Assembly (NCBI RefSeq): GCF_036014175.1
Contig: NZ_CP107917.1
Location: forward strand, 6,634,001 to 6,698,000
Reading direction: 5' to 3'
Source of the DNA: Streptomyces sp. NBC_00443
Lineage (GTDB): Bacteria > Actinomycetota > Actinomycetes > Streptomycetales > Streptomycetaceae
DNA length: 64,000 nucleotides
The notes under the pieces were generated by a model, which was not told where the DNA came from, made no database searches, and worked only from the letters and a program-made list of their open reading frames with translations. Shown here one piece after another: positions 56,684 through 64,000 of the stretch. Within the stretch, counting starts at the first letter, position 1, and every line of letters begins with the position of its first letter. The position numbers and the translations under genes were made by a program.

Positions 56684-57716
56684 GTTCGGGCGCGAGGTCC
56701 TCGCCCGCGCCCCCGTCGGGGGCCTCGCCCGGGTAGCGGACGCCGACGCGGTCCCGGATCGCGTCGAGCGTCCGCATCACGGCCAGCGTGCCGTCCAGCG
56801 GGACCAGCGGTGACTCGGTCTCGCCGGCGCGCAGGGCCCGCATCACCTCGGCGGCCTCGTGCCGCAGGCTGCCCCGCGCCCCGTCCGCCGGGTCGGCCGT
56901 GAACTCCTCGGGGTCACGGCCGTCACGGTGCAGGACGAAACGGTCCGGGAAGAAGAAGCCGTGCGGTATGTCGATACGGCCGCCCGAACCGGTGACCGAC
57001 GCGGAGGTGGCCGTACCGCCGACGATGGAGCAGTGCACCGACGCGAGGGCGCCGCTGTCCCAGGAGAGCAGGGCGCCCGTCTGCAGATCGACGCCCTCCG
57101 CCGACAGCGCCGCGCGCGCCGTGACATCCGACGGCTCCCCGAGCAGCAACTGGGCGAAGGAGACCGGGTACACGCCGAGGTCCAGCAGCGCGCCGCCGCC
57201 CTGCACCGGGTCGCGCAGCCGGTGCGCGGGCGGGAACGGGCCGGCCAGCCCGAAGTCGGCCTGCACATGGCGCACTTCGCCGATCGCGCCGTCGTCCACG
57301 AGGGCTTTGAGCCGCCGGATGAGCGGGTTGCAGTACATCCACATGGCTTCCATCAGGAAACTGCCGCGCGCATTCGCCAGCGCGACCAGCTCCTCGGCCT
57401 CCCGCGCGTTCAGCGTGAACGCCTTCTCGCACAGCACGTTGCGCCCGGCCTCCAGGCACAGCCCGGCGGCGACGCGGTGCGCCGAGTGCGGGGTGGCGAC
57501 GTAGACGACATCGACATCGCCGTCCTCGGCGAGCGCGTTCCAGTCGCCGTACGCCCGCGGGATCCCGAAGCGCTCGGCGAACGCGTCGGCGGAGTCCTGG
57601 CTCCGCGAGGCCACGGCCACCACCTCGGCATCCGGCAGGTCCACGAGATCCGCGGTGAACGCGGCCGCGATCCCGCCGGTCGCCAGGATCCCCCACCGCA
57701 CGCTTCGTTCCGTCAC
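56670..57716 (-). CDS. Gfo/Idh/MocA-family oxidoreductase
   Basis: A 348-residue protein: WGILATGGIAAAFTADL is the NAD(P) Rossmann site, VVAVASRSQDSADAFAERFG follows, VDVVYVATPHSAHR is the conserved strand, and the lysine of LCEKAFTLN, the family's EKP-like motif, is present. It oxidises or reduces sugars or inositol-like compounds. Convergent with phoD. Confidence 0.9.
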   Translation of the reverse strand: MTERSVRWGILATGGIAAAFTADLVDLPDAEVVAVASRSQDSADAFAERFGIPRAYGDWNALAEDGDVDVVYVATPHSAHRVAAGLCLEAGRNVLCEKAFTLNAREAEELVALANARGSFLMEAMWMYCNPLIRRLKALVDDGAIGEVRHVQADFGLAGPFPPAHRLRDPVQGGGALLDLGVYPVSFAQLLLGEPSDVTARAALSAEGVDLQTGALLSWDSGALASVHCSIVGGTATSASVTGSGGRIDIPHGFFFPDRFVLHRDGRDPEEFTADPADGARGSLRHEAAEVMRALRAGETESPLVPLDGTLAVMRTLDAIRDRVGVRYPGEAPDGGAGEDLAPELTPA

Positions 57717-57804
57717 TGCGGTCCCACCCCTCGCTCATGTGACCCTCGGCACTCTGTACGAGCTGAGAGCATAGAGGGCGGATCACTCGCAGAGGGAGGG
57801 GCAC

Positions 57805-59121
57805 ATGGGCGACCGTGGGGGGCCGATACAGCCGGCGGAGCCGATACCGGACGTGTCGCAGTCGGCCGTACCGAAGACGGACAGACCGCCCGCCCGATCC
57901 CTGCGGGTCACCGGATGGCTCGTCACCCTCATCCTCGGCGGTCTGGCGGCGACGCCCCCGCTGGCGATGGACATGTACCTCCCGGCGCTCCCCGAGGTCA
58001 CCGGGTCCCTGCACGCCCCCGCCGCGACCGTGCAGCTCACGCTCACCGCCTGCCTGGCCGGCATGGCGCTCGGGCAACTGGTGGTCGGCCCGATGAGCGA
58101 CCGGTGGGGACGCAGGCGCCCGCTGCTGGCGGGCCTCGCCGTGTACGTCGTCGCCACCGCGCTCTGCGCACTCGCGCCCAACATCGGGTTCCTGGTCGCC
58201 TTCCGGCTGGCGCAGGGCCTCGCGGGGGCGGCGGCGATCGTGATCGCGAGGGCGGTCGTACGCGACCTGTACGACGGCGTGGCCATGGCCCGCTTCTTCT
58301 CCACCCTCATGCTGATCTCCGGGGTCGCCCCGATCGTGGCGCCGCTCATCGGCGGCCAGGTCCTGCGGGTGACGGACTGGCGGGGCGTGTTCGTCGTGCT
58401 GACGGTGGTCGGGGTACTGCTCGCCGCCCTCGTCTGGCGCAGGCTCCCCGAGACCCTGGCGCCGCAGGACCGGCACAGCGGCGGGGTCGGTGAGGCCCTG
58501 CGGGCCATGCGCGGGCTGCTCGCCGACGGCGCCTTCACCGGGTACGTGCTGGCCGGCGGGTTCGCCTTCGCCGCGCTGTTCGCCTACATAGCGGCGTCGC
58601 CGTTCGTGATCCAGGAGATCTACGGAGCCTCGCCGCAGACCTTCAGCCTGCTGTTCGGGCTCAACTCCGTCGGGCTGGTGATCGTCGGCCAGATCAACGG
58701 CAAGGTGCTGGTGGGGCGGGTCAGTCTGGACCGGGTGCTCGGCGCGGGGCTGGCCGTGGTGACCCTGGCCGCGACCGCGCTGCTGCTGATGTCGCTGGGC
58801 GTCTTCGGCGAGGTCGGGCTGGTACCGGTGGCGGCGGCCCTCTTCGTCCTGATGTCCGCGATGGGCGTCACCCTGCCCAACACCCAGGCCCTCGCCCTCC
58901 TGCGCACCAAGCACGCCGCCGGGTCCGCCTCCGCGCTGCTCGGCACGTCCTCATTCCTCATCGGCGCCATCGCCTCGCCCCTCGTGGGCATCGCCGGAGA
59001 GGACACCGCCGTCCCGATGGCCGTCGTCCAACTGGCCGCAGCACTGGTGGCGCTGGCCTGCTTCATGGGACTGTGCCGTCCCTGGAACAGCCGTGCGGGT
59101 GCGGAGGGAGCAGAGAGCTGA
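57805..59121 (+). CDS. Bcr/CflA-type MFS multidrug transporter
   Basis: A 438-residue membrane protein with 12 hydrophobic segments. DMYLPALPEVTGSL after the first segment, GQLVVGPMSDRWGRRRPL between segments 2 and 3 and RFFSTLMLISGVAPIVAPLIGG in segment 5 are characteristic of the Bcr/CflA family of drug efflux pumps. AGGGAGGG precedes the ATG. The next gene begins at its stop codon. Confidence 0.92.
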   Translation: MGDRGGPIQPAEPIPDVSQSAVPKTDRPPARSLRVTGWLVTLILGGLAATPPLAMDMYLPALPEVTGSLHAPAATVQLTLTACLAGMALGQLVVGPMSDRWGRRRPLLAGLAVYVVATALCALAPNIGFLVAFRLAQGLAGAAAIVIARAVVRDLYDGVAMARFFSTLMLISGVAPIVAPLIGGQVLRVTDWRGVFVVLTVVGVLLAALVWRRLPETLAPQDRHSGGVGEALRAMRGLLADGAFTGYVLAGGFAFAALFAYIAASPFVIQEIYGASPQTFSLLFGLNSVGLVIVGQINGKVLVGRVSLDRVLGAGLAVVTLAATALLLMSLGVFGEVGLVPVAAALFVLMSAMGVTLPNTQALALLRTKHAAGSASALLGTSSFLIGAIASPLVGIAGEDTAVPMAVVQLAAALVALACFMGLCRPWNSRAGAEGAES

Positions 59122-60248
59122 GCGCGCCGAGACTGCGCGGGGACACGCCGGAGAGGGCCGGACTCGACCCCGAGGAGATCCGTCAGCTCGTCCGCGAGGT
59201 CCACGACCTCACGACCGGCTCCCGCCCCTGGGCGGCCGGCGTCGTGCTCGTCGTCGGGCGGGGGCCCTACCTCGCCGTCGAGGAGGCCGTGGGCTGGGCC
59301 GTGCGGTACGCCTCCTACGACGGGGAGAAGGACGCCGGGGTGGAACTGCCGCCCGAGGCGCAGGTCCCGATGACCACGTCGACGCCCTTCGACCTCGCCT
59401 CCCTCACCAAGCTCTTCACCTCGGTCGCAGCGGTGCAGCAGATCGAGCGCGGCACCCTGGGCATCGACGCGCGGGTCGGGGCGTATCTGCCGGACTTCCG
59501 CGCCGCGGCCCGGCATGACGTCACGGTGCGTCAGCTGCTGACCCACACCTCGGGGATGCGGCCCGAACTGCCGCTGTACGACTGCGCGGACGACGCGGCG
59601 CGGCTGGAGCGGCTGCGGGCGGAGCCGCCGGTGGGGGTGCCGGGGACGTACTGCTACTCGGACCTCAACCTGCTGTTGCTGCAGCACGTGCTCGAACGCA
59701 TCACCGGCCGCACGCTCGACGTCCTGATCCACGACGGGATCACCCGGCCCCTGGGCATGACGTCGACCCATTTCGGCCCCTGCCCCGGCGCGGCGGCGAC
59801 CGAGGACCAGCGGCGGCCGTGGGCCAAGGCGGACCGGGGGATGCTGCGGGGCGTCGTCCACGACGAGAACGCCTGGGCGCTGGGCGGGGTGGCGGGCCAC
59901 GCCGGCCTCTTCGCCACGGGACGTGACCTTGCGGTCTTCTGCCGGGCCCTGCTCTCCGGCGGCGCGTACGGGCCCGCCCGGATCCTCGGTCCGGACTTCG
60001 TGGAGCTGCTGCTGTCCGAGCCCGGGCTGGGGTTCGCGGTGGATCAGCCGTGGTTCATGGGGGAGTTGGCGGGGCGGGGGGCTGCGGGGCATACCGGGTT
60101 CACGGGGACGTCGCTGGTGGTGGACCCGGTGACGGACACCTTTGTGGTGCTGCTGGCGAATGCGGTGCATCCGCGGCGGCGGGCGGCTGACAGCAGGCCG
60201 CGGGCGAGGGTGGGGACGAGGGTGGCGCGGGCTGTGCGGGGGTTGTAG
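59118..60248 (+). CDS. Serine hydrolase of the beta-lactamase / penicillin-binding family
   Basis: ASLTKLFTS (SxxK), YCYSDLNLLLL (Y-S-D, in place of Y-x-N) and AGHTGFTGTS (HTG, in place of KTG) are the three active-site motifs of class C beta-lactamase-like esterases and peptidases. The start is unclear. A CTG at 59118 overlaps the preceding stop and has GGAGGGAG eight bases upstream, giving 376 residues; a GTG at 59073 would give 391. The tail is Arg-rich. It is coupled to the Bcr/CflA-type transporter. Confidence 0.82.
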   Translation: MSAPRLRGDTPERAGLDPEEIRQLVREVHDLTTGSRPWAAGVVLVVGRGPYLAVEEAVGWAVRYASYDGEKDAGVELPPEAQVPMTTSTPFDLASLTKLFTSVAAVQQIERGTLGIDARVGAYLPDFRAAARHDVTVRQLLTHTSGMRPELPLYDCADDAARLERLRAEPPVGVPGTYCYSDLNLLLLQHVLERITGRTLDVLIHDGITRPLGMTSTHFGPCPGAAATEDQRRPWAKADRGMLRGVVHDENAWALGGVAGHAGLFATGRDLAVFCRALLSGGAYGPARILGPDFVELLLSEPGLGFAVDQPWFMGELAGRGAAGHTGFTGTSLVVDPVTDTFVVLLANAVHPRRRAADSRPRARVGTRVARAVRGL

Positions 60249-60331
60249 CGGGGGCTGTGGGGGAGAGGCTGATTTTTAGTGCCGGTCCAGGCCTTTCAGC
60301 CCGTCCGGCGTCGGCCTCGTAGAATTGCCGG

Positions 60332-61321
60332 GTGAACGACCCAGTATCCCCGGCGGACGCCCTGCGCGGCAGCCTCGCCACCCTCCTCGACGGCCTCCCG
60401 CCCCGCCAGGCCGCGCAGGCGGTGGAGCGGCTGATCGCCAGCTACCGGGGCGCCACCCCCACCGACGCCCCCATCCTCCGCGACCGCGCCGACGTGGCGG
60501 CCTACGCCGCGTACCGGATGCCCGCGACCTTCGAGGCGGTCCACTCGGCGCTGGAGGCGTTCGCACGGGCCGTACCGGACTGGACCCCCGGCAGCCACAC
60601 CGACGTCGGCGGCGGAACCGGCGCCGCGACCTGGGCCGTCACCGCGACCTGGCCGGGCGAGCGCAGCGTCACCGTGCTGGACTGGGCCGAGCCCGCCCTG
60701 CAGACCGGCAGGGAGATCGCCGCCGCCAACCCGGCGCTGCAACAGGCCCGTTGGCAGCGCGCCCGCATCGGCTCGGCGCTCACCCTCGACCCCATCGACC
60801 TCGTCACCGTCTCCTACGTCCTCAACGAGCTCACCGCCCCCGACCGCACCACCCTCCTCGACACCGTGGCGTCCGCCGCACAGGCCGTCGTGATCGTCGA
60901 ACCCGGCACCCCCGACGGCTACGCCCGCGTCATCGAGGCCCGCGACCACCTGATCGGCGCCGGATTCCGCATCGCCGCCCCCTGCCCGCACAGCGCCGGC
61001 TGCCCGATCGTCCCCGGCACGGACTGGTGCCACTTCTCGGCAAGGGTCAGCCGCTCCTCCCTGCACCGCCAGATCAAGGGCGGCTCCCTCGCCTACGAGG
61101 ACGAGAAGTTCAGCTACGTCGCCGCCACCCGCCTCCCGGTCGCCCCGGCCCCCGCCCGTATCGTCCGCAAGCCGCAGATCCGCAAGGGCCAGGTCCTCCT
61201 CGACCTGTGCGAGACCGAACCGGCCCTGCGCCGCACCACGGTCACCAAGCGCCACGGCGACCTCTACAAGGCGGCCCGCGACGCGCACTGGGGCGACGAG
61301 TGGCCGCCGGCGGCCGACTAG
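60332..61321 (+). CDS. Rsm22-like methyltransferase-fold protein
   Basis: A 329-residue protein. TDVGGGTGAATWAV is SAM motif I, VSYVLNEL the motif at the end of strand four, and CPHSAGCPI with DWCHFSARVSRS gives a conserved cysteine cluster. This is the pattern of the mitochondrial Rsm22/METTL17 family, ribosome-associated proteins that have an iron-sulfur or zinc site. A bacterial role in small-subunit assembly is inferred. Start is GTG. Its end overlaps a convergent gene by four bases. Confidence 0.85.
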   Translation: MNDPVSPADALRGSLATLLDGLPPRQAAQAVERLIASYRGATPTDAPILRDRADVAAYAAYRMPATFEAVHSALEAFARAVPDWTPGSHTDVGGGTGAATWAVTATWPGERSVTVLDWAEPALQTGREIAAANPALQQARWQRARIGSALTLDPIDLVTVSYVLNELTAPDRTTLLDTVASAAQAVVIVEPGTPDGYARVIEARDHLIGAGFRIAAPCPHSAGCPIVPGTDWCHFSARVSRSSLHRQIKGGSLAYEDEKFSYVAATRLPVAPAPARIVRKPQIRKGQVLLDLCETEPALRRTTVTKRHGDLYKAARDAHWGDEWPPAAD

Positions 61322-61554
61322 GACGTGCGCTCGCCCTCCTCAGCCTCCTCAGACTCCTGGGGCTCCCGGGACACCTCCGTCCTGTCCTCCTGCTCGGCGT
61401 TCCTCTCCTGGAACTTGCGCAGCAACTCCCGTTTCTGCGCATCGGTGTCCACCCCGCCGATCCGACCCCCGCGGTCGCCACCGCGCAGCGCCTTGCGGTC
61501 GAGGTTCCGACGTGTGCCGCCGACTCCCAGCATGTTTCCGCCGCCTCGGGCCAT
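61318..61554 (-). CDS. DUF6243-type small protein
   Basis: A 78-residue, very polar protein. MARGGGNMLGVGGTRRNLDR at the start, then QKRELLRKFQERNAE and an acidic tail. This glycine/arginine-rich head is found in a small actinomycete family (DUF6243) of unknown function. It reads away from the TetR gene. Confidence 0.75.
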   Translation of the reverse strand: MARGGGNMLGVGGTRRNLDRKALRGGDRGGRIGGVDTDAQKRELLRKFQERNAEQEDRTEVSREPQESEEAEEGERTS

Positions 61555-61595
61555 GGTGGGCTCCTTCCATCGCTTGATCACCGACAAGTGAGTTA

Positions 61596-61612
61596 CGAGA
61601 CGTATCGTCTCG
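61596..61612. promoter_or_regulatory. Candidate TetR operator
   Basis: CGAGACG-TAT-CGTCTCG is a perfect 7+3+7 palindrome in the divergent region between the DUF6243-type and TetR genes, 62 bases before the TetR start. Size and symmetry fit an operator for the neighbouring regulator, acting on both genes. Confidence 0.6.
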
Positions 61613-61674
61613 ATTCACTACTCCCTCAGAGTCCAGCGAGACGCTCCGTCTTGTCAACCTGGTAAATTCGAGCC

Positions 61675-62310
61675 ATGGCAGCTCAGAAGTCCGCTCAGCC
61701 CGCACCCAACAGCACCCGCCGGAGCGAGAAGTCCCGCCGGGCCATCTACGACGCCGCCCTCGCCCTCGTCGGGGAGGTCGGCTACCCCAGGACCACGATC
61801 GAGGGCATCGCCGCCCGGGCCGGCGTCGGCAAGCAGACGATCTACCGCTGGTGGTCGTCGAAGGCGGACGTCCTGCTGGAGGCCTTCCTCGACCTGAGCG
61901 AACAGGCGTCCCGGGACGCGGGCCCGGAGTACGAGTTCGCCATCCCGGACACCGGCGACCTCGCCGCCGACCTCAAGGCTGTGCTGCGCCTCACCGTCGA
62001 CCAGCTGAAAGACCCCAGCTTCGAGATCCCGTCCCGCGCCCTGGCCGCCGAGGGCGTGGTCAACGAGGAGCTCGGCCGGGTCTTCGTGGCCAAGCTCCTC
62101 GCACCCTCGCTCCAGCTGTACGTCGACCGGGTGCGCGCCGCCCAGGAGGCCGGCCAGGTCCGGCAGGACGTCGATCCGCGCATCGCCCTCGAACTCTGGG
62201 TCTCCCCCCTTGCCCAGCGCTGGCTCCAGTACACGGGCCCGATCACGTACGAGTACACGGACACCCTGGTCGACTACGCCCTGCACGGCATCGCCCCGCG
62301 CACGCGGTAA
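61675..62310 (+). CDS. TetR-family transcriptional regulator
   Basis: A 211-residue protein. AIYDAALALVGEVGYPRTTIEG and AARAGVGKQTIYRWWSSKADVL form the TetR DNA-binding helices at residues about 23-70. The C-terminal part is the helical ligand-binding domain, with LWVSPLAQRWLQYTGPI near the end. It probably represses itself and the divergent small gene through the palindrome between them. Ligand unknown. Confidence 0.93.
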   Translation: MAAQKSAQPAPNSTRRSEKSRRAIYDAALALVGEVGYPRTTIEGIAARAGVGKQTIYRWWSSKADVLLEAFLDLSEQASRDAGPEYEFAIPDTGDLAADLKAVLRLTVDQLKDPSFEIPSRALAAEGVVNEELGRVFVAKLLAPSLQLYVDRVRAAQEAGQVRQDVDPRIALELWVSPLAQRWLQYTGPITYEYTDTLVDYALHGIAPRTR

Positions 62311-62466
62311 GGGCGTAATTACCGCCGAAGCAGCGCATTGCTGATGATCCACGTGCTGTGTACGCCTCGCCCCACCTGGCCCGGTTGTCCGCTACGGCCC
62401 CCCGAAGCGCACGATGGTGGGACCATAGGGCATGCTGTTCCGCACGACAGCGAGGCGAGGGGATAG

Positions 62467-63195
62467 ATGAGCGCGGAGTTGGGCCGGACCGGCCTGCAGG
62501 GCAAAATCTCCCAGTGGCTGCGCGGCCGCCGCCCCAAGGAGGCCGCCGGCGACGGTGGCCGGGAGGCCCTGCTGCTCGCCGCCGCGGCGGTGGGACTGCC
62601 GCTCGCGCCCGCCGCGCACCCGGCCGGCTACCGATGTTCCTGTGATCGCGTCGGCTGTCCCACGCCCGCCCGGCACCCCGTGTCCTTCGCCTGGCAGACG
62701 CAGTCCACCACCGACCGCGCCCAGATCGAGCGCTGGGCCCGCCACCAGCCGCAGGCCAACTTCATCACCGCCACCGGCATGGTGCACGACGTCATGGACG
62801 TCCCCGTCGAGGCCGGGCTCGAGGCGCTGCAGCGGCTGCTTGACGCCGGCATCGAGGTCGGCCCGGTCGCCGAGAGCGACGACGGCCGTCTGCTGTTCTT
62901 CACCCTCACTCGCGGCACCCCCGAGGACGAGGACGAGTGGTGGCCCTGCGAGCTGGACTGCCACCCCGAGACCATGGACGAGCACCCGGGACTGCGCTGG
63001 CACTGCCGCGGCTCCTACGTCCTCGTACCGCCCGCGCAGCTGCCCGGTGACCAGACCGTCCACTGGGTACGCGGCCTCGAACACCCGCTGCCCGACCCGC
63101 TCAGCCTCCTGGAGATCCTCACCGACGCCTGCGCCCGCTACGTCGGCGAGGAGCCCGACCACGTCTCCGCGGCCTGGCCCCTGCGCCGCCACTGA
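62467..63195 (+). CDS. Bifunctional DNA primase/polymerase-domain protein
   Basis: A 242-residue protein. CSCDRVGCPTPARHPVSFAW near residue 57 is the conserved opening of prim-pol-type domains, and ATGMVHDVMDVPVEAGLEAL has the place of the acidic metal site, here with Asp before Val-Pro. The glycine/arginine-rich start is variable. In actinomycetes such single-domain proteins are conserved chromosomal genes of unknown function. Confidence 0.8.
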   Translation: MSAELGRTGLQGKISQWLRGRRPKEAAGDGGREALLLAAAAVGLPLAPAAHPAGYRCSCDRVGCPTPARHPVSFAWQTQSTTDRAQIERWARHQPQANFITATGMVHDVMDVPVEAGLEALQRLLDAGIEVGPVAESDDGRLLFFTLTRGTPEDEDEWWPCELDCHPETMDEHPGLRWHCRGSYVLVPPAQLPGDQTVHWVRGLEHPLPDPLSLLEILTDACARYVGEEPDHVSAAWPLRRH

Positions 63196-63209
63196 GTCCC
63201 GGCCGCGCG

Positions 63210-64000
63210 CTACTCGCCCTTCGCCGACGTCATCCCCTGGATCCGGCCGATGACCTGGACCTTTCCGGAGCCCTTCGGGTCCAGCGCCACCTCGGTGGAG
63301 ACGAACTCCATCGTCAGCGACTGCTTGATCTCGCCGTTCGTCAGCGCCAGCACGCCCTTGCTCGGGGTGGGGACGGCCGCGCCCGTGTGGGCGGTCTCCT
63401 TCTCGTAGTGGCGCGTGGTGAAGAACACCAGCGCCCCGCCGTCCTTCGTGCGCAGCGCCAGCGGCTGGTAGTCGCCGCTCGTCAGCGGCTCGTCGATGTA
63501 CTGCCTGACCAGGCCCGGCCGCTCGGCCTTCTGTGACCGCTCGGTACGCCAGGTGCTGGTGTGACGGCCGCCTGCGAAGGTGTCCCCGCCGTCCTTGAGG
63601 TAGGTCGCGTAGTCCTTGCTCAAGTCCTTAGGCGCCACGGCCAGTTCGGTGGAGTTCGCGGAGACGGCCTCGGCCCAGCCGTCCTTGTCCGTCTTGAACT
63701 CCGGTACGTCATCGGGGGCCAGCAGCGTCAGATACGCCGCCTCCCACGGATCGGCCAGACTGTCGCGGCTGAACACGAACACCCAGCGGGCGGTGCCGCC
63801 CTTGTTGGCGGCCGCGTCGGCCACGAACCAGCGTGGCCAGCCCGCCTTCTTGGGGATCGTGAACGTGGTGTCCGACAGCTCCAGCGGCGTGTGCGCCGCG
63901 TTGCCCTCGGGACTGACCGCCTTGCCCGCCTTCAGCCGCGCCTCGTCGATGGCGCCGAAGGCGCCGGTGACATGGTCGGCGTCCAGGGAGCTGTCGTAGG
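63210..64000 (-). CDS. DUF8094-like protein, C-terminal part
   Basis: The gene continues beyond the window; 263 codons are present. ARWVFVFSRDSLADPWEAAY, APDDVPEF and GALVFFTTRHYEKETA recur in a family of secreted or lipoprotein-like actinomycete proteins. The N-terminus, where a signal peptide would be, is outside the window. Function unknown. Confidence 0.7.
   Translation of the reverse strand, partial: YDSSLDADHVTGAFGAIDEARLKAGKAVSPEGNAAHTPLELSDTTFTIPKKAGWPRWFVADAAANKGGTARWVFVFSRDSLADPWEAAYLTLLAPDDVPEFKTDKDGWAEAVSANSTELAVAPKDLSKDYATYLKDGGDTFAGGRHTSTWRTERSQKAERPGLVRQYIDEPLTSGDYQPLALRTKDGGALVFFTTRHYEKETAHTGAAVPTPSKGVLALTNGEIKQSLTMEFVSTEVALDPKGSGKVQVIGRIQGMTSAKGE

Noticed and set aside
56923..58914. 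Minus-strand 663-codon frame across the oxidoreductase and transporter genes
   Set aside because: Glu/Gly/Arg/His-rich shadow; both real genes show family motifs in other frames.

Overview
The window is high-GC actinomycete DNA, almost certainly Streptomyces. GC-rich third codon positions, GTG starts, ATGA-type start/stop overlaps, a whiJ-type XRE/DUF397/ATPase module, a DUF6243-type protein, TTA codons confined to a few accessory genes and the complete Pgl (BREX type 2) gene set all point that way. I see no tRNA, rRNA, CRISPR array or intact insertion sequence.

About 0.6-47 kb looks like accessory DNA set between ordinary chromosomal genes. Its left edge is the 3' end of an ECF sigma-factor gene and a short membrane-protein gene. 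Its right edge is a broken OmpR-type regulator followed by a 17-bp tandem repeat. The first accessory part (0.7-28.7 kb) is a phage-defence island. It holds a DUF262/AlbA_2 fusion protein, an IS3-type transposase scrap and then pglW, pglX, pglY, pglZ, brxD and brxHI. The system is split by two inserts. Between pglW and pglX lies an antiparallel three-gene cassette: a HEPN-like protein, a KGGVGR-motif ParA-like ATPase and a P-loop ATPase. Between pglX and pglY lie a whiJ-type regulatory module and an unrecognised protein with a zinc motif like that of tRNA-guanine transglycosylases. pglY to brxHI are joined by 1-4 nt overlaps and form one operon.

The second accessory part (29.7-46.7 kb) reads as a peptidyl-nucleoside antibiotic cluster of the blasticidin/mildiomycin/arginomycin type. 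A plus-strand operon encodes a CMP-hydrolase-like enzyme, a cytosylglucuronate-synthase-like glycosyltransferase, a radical SAM enzyme, a second glycosyltransferase-like protein, a DegT aminotransferase, an MFS exporter, an ATP-grasp ligase and a shortened adenylation domain. A facing operon, met at a perfect 21-bp stem terminator, encodes a 100-aa protein, a 2-ketoarginine C-methyltransferase (MrsA-like), an aminotransferase (MrsB-like), a guanidinoacetate-methyltransferase-like enzyme, a 66-aa protein and a CHAT-like protease. The inferred product carries cytosine on a modified glucuronate sugar, linked to beta-methylarginine. An ABC-F protein is the likely ribosomal self-protection. The ABC-F gene has two TTA codons and the LuxR-type regulator three, which suggests bldA control of resistance and activation.

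From 47.8 kb on the genes look like ordinary Streptomyces chromosome: a Baeyer-Villiger-type monooxygenase with an SMP-30-like protein, a MazG-like protein, DoxX, an NTF2-like protein, an aldo/keto reductase, an SDR, a Tat-exported PhoD phosphatase, a Gfo/Idh/MocA oxidoreductase, a Bcr/CflA-type transporter, a serine hydrolase, an Rsm22-like protein, a TetR regulator with a candidate operator, a primase/polymerase-domain protein and the 3' part of a DUF8094-like protein.
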